From NCBI GenBank assembly GCA_030603605.1, contig JAUVXN010000033.1:1-12675 (forward strand): DNA of 12,675 nt, given 5' to 3'. The notes below the pieces were generated by a model. That model was given only the letters and a program-made list of their open reading frames with translations, was not told the DNA's origin and searched no databases. Made by a program: the position numbers and the translations under genes. Below, one piece after another: positions 7,109-12,675 of this stretch. Source of the DNA: Dehalococcoidales bacterium. Lineage in GTDB: Bacteria; Chloroflexota; Dehalococcoidia; Dehalococcoidales; RBG-16-60-22. Position 1 is the first letter of the stretch; every line of letters starts with the position of its first letter.

Positions 7109-7249
7109 TTAACTCTTCCCAATCCTGAACATCTTGGTCCCACACATCGGGCACACACCCTGAGTTGCTGGCTTACCATTCTTCATAGTTATGGCCCTGG
7201 CATCTTTCATTTCTCTTTTAGCACGGCATTTCACACAGTACGCTTGCAT
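7109..7249 (-). CDS. Small zinc-ribbon protein (DUF5679-like)
   Basis: A 46-residue protein, MQAYCVKCRA at the N-terminus and CGTKMFRIGKS at the end. Two knuckles, Cys5-x2-Cys8 and Cys33-x2-Cys36, would bind one zinc, and the central KNGKPATQGVCP run is what I recall for DUF5679-type proteins, whose function is unknown. GGGAGGTG lies just upstream with 7 nt between GGAGG and ATG, and a strong promoter sits directly before it, so expression is well supported. It is the first gene of the minus-strand block, 220 bp before the opine dehydrogenase-like gene, with no convincing terminator between. That makes read-through into the cassette possible, but the protein may be unrelated housekeeping. Confidence 0.85.
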   Translation of the reverse strand: MQAYCVKCRAKREMKDARAITMKNGKPATQGVCPMCGTKMFRIGKS

Positions 7250-7283
7250 CTGGTCACCTCCCTTTAACATTTTTGCATTAGGG

Positions 7284-7312
7284 ATAATAATTCATTGCGC
7301 TTGTGATGTCAA
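7284..7312 (-). promoter_or_regulatory. Sigma70-type promoter for the zinc-ribbon gene and possibly the operon
   Basis: On the minus strand, TTGACA (7307-7312) and TATTAT (7284-7289) are separated by exactly 17 nt. This is a perfect -35 and a -10 with one mismatch. The predicted start of transcription is near 7277, giving a leader of about 28 nt. No equally good promoter is visible before the opine dehydrogenase or dctP. Confidence 0.8.
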
Positions 7313-7367
7313 TACAATATTCCTGTTGTTGATCAAATCCAGTGTTCTCTCAAAAATATCGTAGCAA

Positions 7368-7380
7368 CTTATTTAATAAG
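7368..7380. repeat. 13-bp palindrome in the divergent promoter region
   Basis: CTTATTTAATAAG is a perfect palindrome around a central T. It lies about 50 bp upstream of the serpin -10 and about 55 bp behind the zinc-ribbon -35, a plausible operator position for the divergent pair. It is short and A/T-rich, so chance is quite possible. Confidence 0.25.
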
Positions 7381-7431
7381 CTGTATTCTATTATCCAAAA
7401 TTTTACTAACTTACCGGTACCTTTTTCGTTA

Positions 7432-7437
7432 TATAAT
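7432..7437 (+). promoter_or_regulatory. Probable -10 element of the serpin gene
   Basis: A perfect TATAAT, 28 bp before the serpin ATG. The -35 region is weak (CTTACC, 3 of 6 matches, with a 16-nt gap), so the promoter may need an activator. GAGG at 7457-7460 is the ribosome-binding site, 5 nt before the start codon. Confidence 0.5.
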
Positions 7438-7465
7438 ACAGAAAGCAGCCGGGAAAGAGGTCAAC

Positions 7466-8815
7466 ATGAGTAAAACGAAATTACGCATTGGAATCGTTCT
7501 TTTGAGTCTAGTCACTCTTATCATTTCAGGATGCACCGCACCTCAACCAATTCCTTCACCAGTGCCGACTCCAGCTCCGTCACCTTCTCCAACTCCAACC
7601 CCGATACCCACATCAGTCAATATACTTCAGTCAGAGAAGCAGCGAGTAACCTCGCCTGAGGTGAATGAAGCCGATTTGGTCACCATGGTCAACAGCAACA
7701 GCGATTTCTCCTTCGACCTGTATCAGGCATTGAGTGATACGGATGGCAACCTCTTCTATTCGCCTTACAGCATCTCACTGGCCCTAGCAATGACCTACGC
7801 CGGTGCCTGTGGCGAGACCGAGAAGCAGATGTCCGATACTCTACACTTTGACTTACCCCAGGATCGTTTGCATCCGACGTATAACGGCCTTGATATCGAG
7901 CTCAACAAACGTGGTGAAGGTGCCGAGGGAAAGGATGAGGAAGGCTTCCGACTGCATATTGTGAACGCCATCTGGGGTCAGGAAGACTATGAATTCCTTT
8001 CCGAATTCCTTGACGTTCTGGCCGAAAACTATGGTGCCGGGTTAAGAGTCCTTGATTTCGTAAATGCCTCTGAAGAATCTCGAATTACCATCAATGATTG
8101 GGTAAGTGAACAAACCGAGGGCAGGATTGAAGACCTGATCCCACAGGGCGCGATTGATGCACTTACGCGTCTGGTCTTAACCAATGCCATCTACTTTAAT
8201 GCAGCATGGCAATTTCCTTTTAACGAGGAGGCGACTTCTGACGGTCCCTTTTATCTGCTGGATGAGGGAGAGGTCATCGTGCCAATGATGAGGCAAACGG
8301 AATCGTTCGGCTATGCCGAGGAAGACGATTATCAAGCAGTGGAACTACCCTACGACGGCCAGGAACTCTCGATGGTCATCTTGCTTCCGCAGGCAGACAA
8401 GTTTGAGGCCTTTGAAAGCTCAATGGATTTTCAGCTGGTTACGGAGATTATTTCAAACCTTACGAGCCAGCAGGTTAACCTGACGATGCCCAAGTTTGAA
8501 TTCGAATCCAGCTTCGGACTGAAGAAGGCCCTTACAGGGATGGGCATGCCGATCGCCTTCTCCCCGGATGCAGATTTCTCAGGTATGACGGGCAGCCGGG
8601 ATCTATTTATCGATGACGTCCTGCATAAGGCTTTTGTCTCCGTTGATGAAGCTGGTACTGAGGCGGCAGCAGCCACGGCGGTGATAATGACGCTCACGGC
8701 GGTGCCCAGTCCACCGGTCGAGGTTACGGTTGACCGGCCTTTCATCTTTCTGATTCGGGATATTGAAACCGGCACGATACTCTTTGTTGGACGTGTATTA
8801 AATCCGAGCGGTTAA
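7466..8815 (+). CDS. Serpin-family serine protease inhibitor, lipoprotein
   Basis: A 449-residue precursor. A signal peptide with hydrophobic core ends in the good lipobox IISGC (Cys23). A Pro/Ser/Thr linker (about 24-50) follows, then a full serpin domain from about residue 70. NLFYSPYSISLALAM is the shutter-region signature. Near the C-terminus come the hinge EAGTEAAAATA (Glu395 as P17, Thr398 as P14), a reactive-centre loop to about Pro417, and the DRPFIFLIRD strand. The small-residue hinge is what inhibitory serpins need for loop insertion, so real inhibition by the trapping mechanism is likely. The loop is three residues longer than in alpha-1-antitrypsin, so the scissile bond is uncertain (around Thr411 or Pro414). 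It probably protects the cell surface against proteases. It is monocistronic and diverges from the operon to its left. Confidence 0.95.
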   Translation: MSKTKLRIGIVLLSLVTLIISGCTAPQPIPSPVPTPAPSPSPTPTPIPTSVNILQSEKQRVTSPEVNEADLVTMVNSNSDFSFDLYQALSDTDGNLFYSPYSISLALAMTYAGACGETEKQMSDTLHFDLPQDRLHPTYNGLDIELNKRGEGAEGKDEEGFRLHIVNAIWGQEDYEFLSEFLDVLAENYGAGLRVLDFVNASEESRITINDWVSEQTEGRIEDLIPQGAIDALTRLVLTNAIYFNAAWQFPFNEEATSDGPFYLLDEGEVIVPMMRQTESFGYAEEDDYQAVELPYDGQELSMVILLPQADKFEAFESSMDFQLVTEIISNLTSQQVNLTMPKFEFESSFGLKKALTGMGMPIAFSPDADFSGMTGSRDLFIDDVLHKAFVSVDEAGTEAAAATAVIMTLTAVPSPPVEVTVDRPFIFLIRDIETGTILFVGRVLNPSG

Positions 8816-9239
8816 ATCGGCTTCAGTTTCACGTTCATATGGGAAACACGGGCTAAATACCAGTAACATCTATGTTCGATGATTCCAACATTACCCGTCA
8901 TGAGGAATTTATGCGTTATTTAAATGAGCCTGTACGCTACTCAATCCAGCTACAATATCGATTGCCACAGCGATAGACTTCAGATCGTAAAGGATTTTTT
9001 CACCTACATCTTCCACAAAATATACAGCGGGTGCTGCGCCCTGCTAATCGTTGTATATAATTCCATTGATATTTCGAACTATTGCAATGTGTTATAGGCA
9101 TAATGCAATCTTAATGAAAACCTCTCTACATAGCCGGCTCTTGACAAAATCCCGTCAGCTAATTAGAGTGCTCAGGACTGAGTTGTGCTGATACTGCTGG
9201 GGGTGTAAAGCTGCCTGAAGCAGAAAAGGTGAAGATGCC
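8816..9239. other. Intergenic stretch, no firm gene
   Basis: This 424-bp A/T-rich gap separates the serpin and methyltransferase genes. It contains one short plus-strand frame (8872-8976, 34 residues starting MFDDSN) with no ribosome-binding site. No strong terminator follows the serpin. The right end holds the methyltransferase promoter and leader. Confidence 0.5.
9141..9169 (+). promoter_or_regulatory. Promoter of the TrmH-family gene
   Basis: A perfect TTGACA (9141-9146) is followed after 17 nt by TAGAGT (9164-9169), four of six matches to the -10 consensus. The expected start near 9176 would give a leader of about 64 nt ending in AAGGTGA (9226-9232), 7 nt before the ATG. Confidence 0.65.
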
Positions 9240-9998
9240 ATGTCTACTCCTCTAAAGCCTTTCAGATGGTACAAAAAGCTAGCCACGAAAAAGGGGCGGC
9301 TCGAAGCCGGGGCATTTCTTGTGGAAGGGGATAGGGCCATCAAGCAGATAATCAGTTGCCGCCCGGATGGAATAATTGAGATTCTAACCATAGAAGAACC
9401 GCTTCCTGTTTACCGCAATTATAGCGTGCGGTTGATTACCGAGAGTCAGTTTCGCTCCTTCTGCCTCACCAAGACGCCGCAGGGAACTGCAGCCGTTGTC
9501 CATCTACCGGTGGATATGTACTCTGGCTATCTGCCTGAGGATGTCGGTAATAAAATCTTACTGCTGGAAGATATTCAGGACCCTGGGAATGTGGGAACCC
9601 TTATCCGTACTGCCGCTGCCTTCGATTTTTCTGGAGTTATTATAACAGAAAACTGTGCTGACCCGATGTCACCAAAATGTGTTCAGGCAACTGCAGGCAC
9701 CGTATTATCTGTATGGATCAGAAGAACTACACGCTATCTTGACCTTACCAAGGCGCTGAGAAAGGGTGGCTATTCCTTAATAGCGACCGACCTTAATGGC
9801 GTAGCAGAGCCGTCAATTCTTTGTCGCCAAAGTAAACTCCTGCTAGCGCTGGGCAACGAAGCGGCAGGCCTTTCGAGAGCGCTGCTGGATGCGGCAGATT
9901 ATCGGCTTCGAATTCCCACTGTCCGGGAAAAAGCGGGATCGCTGAACGTGGCAGCTTGTGGCGCAATTTGTATGTATTTGAGTTCACAAATATTATGA
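9240..9998 (+). CDS. TrmH/SpoU-family RNA 2'-O-methyltransferase
   Basis: A 252-residue SPOUT methyltransferase that transfers a methyl group from S-adenosylmethionine to a ribose 2'-OH, most likely on 23S rRNA (RlmB-like). The N-terminal substrate-binding domain starts with KKGRLEAGAFLVEGDR (from about residue 17). The catalytic domain has all three knot motifs: DPGNVGTLIRTAA (114-126, with Asn117 and Arg123), LALGNEAAGLS (202-212) and IPTVREKAGSLNVAACGAI (225-243). The last usually reads ESLNV; here it is GSLNV, a mild change. The length is typical. It stands alone with its own promoter, so it is probably housekeeping. The exact RNA target (rRNA or tRNA) cannot be told from sequence. Confidence 0.9.
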   Translation: MSTPLKPFRWYKKLATKKGRLEAGAFLVEGDRAIKQIISCRPDGIIEILTIEEPLPVYRNYSVRLITESQFRSFCLTKTPQGTAAVVHLPVDMYSGYLPEDVGNKILLLEDIQDPGNVGTLIRTAAAFDFSGVIITENCADPMSPKCVQATAGTVLSVWIRRTTRYLDLTKALRKGGYSLIATDLNGVAEPSILCRQSKLLLALGNEAAGLSRALLDAADYRLRIPTVREKAGSLNVAACGAICMYLSSQIL

Positions 9999-10358
9999 AG
10001 TGATTTTTTAATATACTGAGCTGTACCCATCTCGCCGGTGGAGTCCGCTACTAGTCCTCATGCCGTGCTCAATTAGCCAGAATATTACCTCTGAACAATT
10101 CATCTTATTGTTACTTCTAAATAGTTCGAGATACGCGAAAGCATAAGAATTTTAAGCTCATGGCTACACATATTTGCTAACATTTTTGCTAACGAACTGT
10201 TTAGCACGGCATGGTACAGAAAAGCATCACTAGGCACGAAACTGACTACACCTTCGAAACAAGACAGTATAGGTAAAAGATTCATTTCAATATATAAATA
10301 TAACGAAGCGTAGAACTTCAGCTTAGGTACAGCAAATGTTTTATTATATATCTGCTAT
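9999..10358. other. Intergenic stretch between convergent genes
   Basis: This 360-bp A/T-rich gap lies between the methyltransferase and carbamate kinase stop codons. TCAC/GTGA with a following run of six T (about 9988-10012) could be a weak terminator for the methyltransferase. A minus-strand 61-residue frame (10100-10285) lacks a ribosome-binding site and recognisable features. I see no tRNA or other structured RNA. Confidence 0.5.
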
Positions 10359-11336
10359 TTACCCGATAATCCGGGTGCCGGTCTTTCCTTCCAGCGCTTT
10401 TGACGCAGTTTCGGGAAGGGTTATGATTACCTCCCGTTCACGCGATGGGCCTTGGTTCGTTTCCTCCAGAAACATTATGGCTGCCCGGATTTTGGGTTCC
10501 ATGCTTCCCTTGCCGAAGTGCCCCTCTTCCAGCAGCTTTTTTGCTTCAGCCAGGCTCAGGTTCTCCAATGCCTTCTGGTGAGGCGTCGCAAAGTCTCGAT
10601 ATACATACTCCACAGCCGTAAGAATAAAGAGGACGTCAGCATCGATTTCTATAGCCAGGCGGGCTGAGGCATAGTCCTTATCAATCACCGCTTCAATACC
10701 ACACAAATTACGATTATCCTCCCTCACCACCGGGATGCCACCCCCGCCGACGGCGACTACTATCTCACCGGCGTCTAGCATGCTCTTGATAATCCTGGCT
10801 TGCTGGGTGTTGATCGGTATCGGCGAAGGGACTACGCGACGGTAGCCACGGGCGCTGTCTTCGATGATATCCCATCCCTTCTCCTGCTGCAATTGCTCTG
10901 CCGTGTTTTTATCGTAGAAAGGCCCGATGGGTTTGGAGGGGTCTTTGAAGGCAGGGTCATTCTTGTCCACTATCACCTGAGTCACCACGGTGGTGATATT
11001 ATGCGGCGCACCCGCCTGTCTCAGATGGTTAGCCAGAGTATTCTGGAGCATGTAGCCCATGTACCCTTCTGTCTGCGCTCCTAAGACATCTAGAGGCATA
11101 GGGGGCACCACGTTTTTTGCCGCCTCATCAGCGAGGAGTAAGTTGCCGACCTGTGGTCCGTTCCCGTGAGTGATTACGACACGGCTCCCACTGCTGAGCA
11201 AGTCAAGCAACTGTTCAGCTGTGCGGTCCAAATTCTCATATTGCTCTTCGGCAGTTCCCTTCTCCTTTGCCCTGAGAATAGAGTTGCCACCAAGAGCGAT
11301 AATGAAGGTCTTGGTTTTATTTTTATTCAAAGTCAT
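10359..11336 (-). CDS. arcC: Carbamate kinase
   Basis: Makes ATP from carbamoyl phosphate and ADP, releasing carbamate (ammonia and CO2), usually as the last step of arginine, citrulline or allantoin-type fermentation. The 325-residue protein is complete. ALGGNSI (14-20) and HGNGPQVGN (57-65) form the phosphate-binding region. GWDIIEDSARGYRRVVPSP (154-172), VGGGGIPV (196-203) and DKDYASA (219-225, Lys220) are kinase signatures, and GSMEPKI lies near the C-terminus. The frame opens 12 bases earlier with GTG at 11346-11348, but AGGTGA is spaced 8 nt from the ATG at 11334-11336 and overlaps that GTG, so the ATG is chosen. It is 4 bp downstream of the amidinotransferase remnant and in line with the cyclic-diphosphoglycerate-synthase-like gene. 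No arginine deiminase or ornithine carbamoyltransferase is in the window, so the source of carbamoyl phosphate is elsewhere. Confidence 0.95.
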   Translation of the reverse strand: MTLNKNKTKTFIIALGGNSILRAKEKGTAEEQYENLDRTAEQLLDLLSSGSRVVITHGNGPQVGNLLLADEAAKNVVPPMPLDVLGAQTEGYMGYMLQNTLANHLRQAGAPHNITTVVTQVIVDKNDPAFKDPSKPIGPFYDKNTAEQLQQEKGWDIIEDSARGYRRVVPSPIPINTQQARIIKSMLDAGEIVVAVGGGGIPVVREDNRNLCGIEAVIDKDYASARLAIEIDADVLFILTAVEYVYRDFATPHQKALENLSLAEAKKLLEEGHFGKGSMEPKIRAAIMFLEETNQGPSREREVIITLPETASKALEGKTGTRIIG

Positions 11337-11340
11337 TTCT

Positions 11341-11436
11341 CTACTCACCTATTTTACTGTGATAGGGGTGCTCCCTTCCTACAATCACACGCTTTAACGA
11401 ATCCCACTCATCCCAAGAGTTTACTACTTTTGACAT
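11341..11436 (-). pseudogene. N-terminal remnant of an amidinotransferase
   Basis: A 31-codon frame from ATG (11434-11436) to TAG (11341-11343). Residues 4-21, VVNSWDEWDSLKRVIVGR, closely resemble the beginning of glycine/inosamine-phosphate amidinotransferases (the pattern is Asn-Ser-x-Asp/Asn-Glu-Trp-Asp-Pro-Leu-x2-Val-Ile-Val-Gly). Members of the family are some 350-400 residues long and carry their catalytic Asp, His and Cys far downstream; all of that is missing. GGACGGAG about 9 nt upstream still looks like a ribosome-binding site. It sits between the cyclic-diphosphoglycerate-synthase-like gene and carbamate kinase. Deletion of the body of the gene is the simplest reading. A retained short peptide acting as a coupling leader for arcC is an alternative. 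Confidence 0.7.
11345..11350 (-). promoter_or_regulatory. Ribosome-binding site fixing the arcC start
   Basis: AGGTGA on the minus strand, 8 nt before the ATG at 11336 and lying inside the last codons of the amidinotransferase remnant. Translation of the remnant would therefore deliver ribosomes to the carbamate kinase start. Confidence 0.7.
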
Positions 11437-11478
11437 TCCAATGTTCTCCGTCCTACCGCATCTGGAAATGCTTGCCTT

Positions 11479-12675
11479 CTATTTCATGGGAAGATTATGT
11501 GTCTTTCCAAAATCCGTTAATATGTCACCTAAGTTCGGCACTCCGATTTCCTGAAGGTCATAGTAGACCCTTGTATTCGGTTTCTTGATGTCAATGAGCC
11601 TGCTCAAGTCAATGGGTGTTCCAACAACCACCGCATCACAATCGGTTTTGTTGATGGTCATCTCAAGGTCTTTAAGCTGCTGTTCGCCGTATCCTATTGC
11701 CGGCAGGAGTGTTCCAATATGCGGATAGTGTTTGAAGGTTTCGGTTATGCTTCCGACGGTGTAGGGCCTGGGGTCTACCAGTTCTGCTGCGCCGTAGCGT
11801 TGAGCGGCAACCGTACCGGCGCCGATTTTCATCTCCCCGTGCGTGAGCGTCGGCCCGTCTTCGATGACAAGCACTCTCTTTCCCTTGATAACCTTCGGAT
11901 TATCAACCTGAATCGGAGAGGCGGCATCAACTACGATTGCATCCGGATTTACCCTGGCAATACTCTCTCGTACTTTCAGGATATTCTCGGGATTGGCACT
12001 GTCTATCTTATTGATGACCACCACATCAGCGATTCGTAAGCAGACTTCCCCGGGATAATATGAGACCTCATGACCCGGACGATGAGGGTCGGCAACAGTT
12101 ATCATCAGGTCTGGCTTGTAGAACGGGAAGTCGTTGTTTCCTCCATCCCAGATGATGACATCGCAACCTTTAGGGTCTTCTTCGACAGCCTTTAAAATGG
12201 CCTCGTAGTCCACCCCTGCATATATGACGTTTCCGCGTACGACGTGCGGCTCGTACTCTTCCATCTCTTCAATGGTACAATTGTGTTTTTTCAGGTCCCC
12301 TAACTCGGCATAGCGCTGCACCTTCTGGGCAACTAAATCGCCATACGGCATGGGATGACGTACAGCAACGACCTTTAAGCCTCTTTCCATCAGAAGCTCG
12401 ATGACCCTTCTCGAAGTCTGGCTCTTGCCGGAGCCTGTTCTCACCGCACAAACTGCGATAACGGGTTTCTTGCTTTTGAGCATCGTGTCCCTGGGTCCAA
12501 GCAACATGTAGTTGGCACCGGCGGCATTTACGACTGCGCCGACACCCATCACGTGCTGGTAAGAAACATCACTGTAGGAAAAGACACAGACATCAACATT
12601 CAACTCTTTTATAAGCCGTGGCAATTCCTCCTCTGCGTAGACTGGAATTCCCTCTGGATAGAGGTCACCTGCCAG
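11479..12675 (-). CDS. Cyclic 2,3-diphosphoglycerate synthase-like P-loop protein (N-terminus cut off)
   Basis: The frame is open to the right edge, giving the last 398 residues; relatives are about 450. It begins LAGDLYPEGIPVY, part of the N-terminal domain, followed by FSYSDVSYQHVM and a LLGPRDTMLKSKKP linker. The nucleotide-binding domain starts AVCAVRTGSGKSQTSRR, a Walker A loop with Lys84 in this fragment. WDGGNNDFPFYKPD, ADPHRPGHEVSYYPGE and VVINKIDSA (an Asn-Lys-x-Asp motif typical of guanine recognition) follow. The archaeal founder cyclises 2,3-diphosphoglycerate with ATP; bacterial homologues are often annotated only as predicted GTPases (COG2403), and their reaction is unknown to me. 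A TTG near 12624 looks like a start only because the window ends. The stop is 42 bp before the amidinotransferase remnant and 142 bp before arcC, suggesting one transcript linked to carbamoyl phosphate or nitrogen metabolism. Confidence 0.85.
   Translation of the reverse strand: MAGDLYPEGIPVYAEEELPRLIKELNVDVCVFSYSDVSYQHVMGVGAVVNAAGANYMLLGPRDTMLKSKKPVIAVCAVRTGSGKSQTSRRVIELLMERGLKVVAVRHPMPYGDLVAQKVQRYAELGDLKKHNCTIEEMEEYEPHVVRGNVIYAGVDYEAILKAVEEDPKGCDVIIWDGGNNDFPFYKPDLMITVADPHRPGHEVSYYPGEVCLRIADVVVINKIDSANPENILKVRESIARVNPDAIVVDAASPIQVDNPKVIKGKRVLVIEDGPTLTHGEMKIGAGTVAAQRYGAAELVDPRPYTVGSITETFKHYPHIGTLLPAIGYGEQQLKDLEMTINKTDCDAVVVGTPIDLSRLIDIKKPNTRVYYDLQEIGVPNLGDILTDFGKTHNLPMK

Noticed and set aside
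7217..7229. 13-base match between the zinc-ribbon gene and the gap at 10200-10212, as a sign of a decayed second copy
   Set aside because: Similarity does not extend on either side, and one or two 13-base matches are expected by chance over 12.7 kb.
7016..7267. Plus-strand 83-codon frame over the zinc-ribbon region
   Set aside because: It is antisense to the well-supported zinc-ribbon gene, has no ribosome-binding site and no recognisable motif.
10059..10213. 11-bp inverted repeat (CATGCCGTGCT at 10059-10069, complement at 10203-10213)
   Set aside because: The arms are 133 bp apart with no supporting structure; a match of this length at such distance is roughly expected by chance in a window this size.
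10100..10285. Minus-strand 61-codon frame after carbamate kinase
   Set aside because: No ribosome-binding site, no motif, and it lies in A/T-rich DNA where such frames arise by chance.
11337..11348. GTG start for carbamate kinase at 11348
   Set aside because: No ribosome-binding site lies before it, and the AGGTGA overlapping this GTG is correctly spaced for the ATG at 11336.

Overview
The window looks like a chromosomal segment of a free-living anaerobe or fermentative bacterium, most likely Chloroflexota (Dehalococcoidia-like). This assignment is an inference. It rests on two lipoproteins whose mature N-termini are Pro/Ala or Pro/Ser/Thr-rich linkers, a 46-residue zinc-ribbon protein of a type I associate with Chloroflexota, and the carbamate kinase plus cyclic-diphosphoglycerate-synthase-like pair. 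No single gene proves it. Base composition looks moderate and even, with no rRNA, tRNA, insertion sequence, phage gene or CRISPR array.

Region 1 (about 1-7312, all minus strand) reads as one metabolic block from right to left. A strong sigma70-type promoter (7284-7312) drives a small zinc-ribbon protein. It is followed by an opine-dehydrogenase-family oxidoreductase, a three-part TRAP transporter in the order dctP, dctQ, dctM, a D-cysteine desulfhydrase-type PLP lyase and an alanine racemase. After these come a possible 41-residue ORF and the start of a cysteine-rich (DUF1847-like) gene that runs off the left edge. Gaps in the core are 6 to 105 bp and no convincing terminator interrupts it. 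A stable hairpin between dctP and dctQ probably sets the ratio of binding protein to permease. I infer uptake and breakdown of a carboxylated secondary amine (opine) or amino acid, with the racemase and lyase handling the released amino acid.

Region 2 (7432-8815, plus strand) is a lone surface-anchored serpin diverging from the block. Region 3 (9141-9998, plus) is a SPOUT/TrmH-family RNA 2'-O-methyltransferase with its own promoter. Flanking stretches (8816-9239 and 9999-10358) hold no gene I can defend.

Region 4 (10359-12675, minus) is a cyclic 2,3-diphosphoglycerate synthase-like P-loop protein (5' end cut by the window edge), a 31-codon remnant of an amidinotransferase, and carbamate kinase, packed within 150 bp of each other. 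The remnant keeps only the first conserved strand of its family and ends 4 bp before the carbamate kinase start, which suggests deletion of an arginine or guanidino-metabolism gene.

Several starts were revised from the longest open frame using ribosome-binding sites: alr (1430), arcC (11336), and non-ATG starts for dctM (TTG) and the opine dehydrogenase (GTG). No clearly undescribed defence or mobile system is visible. The best leads are the opine/TRAP/racemase/lyase cassette, the amidinotransferase stub and the zinc-ribbon gene with a coding-like out-of-frame tail.
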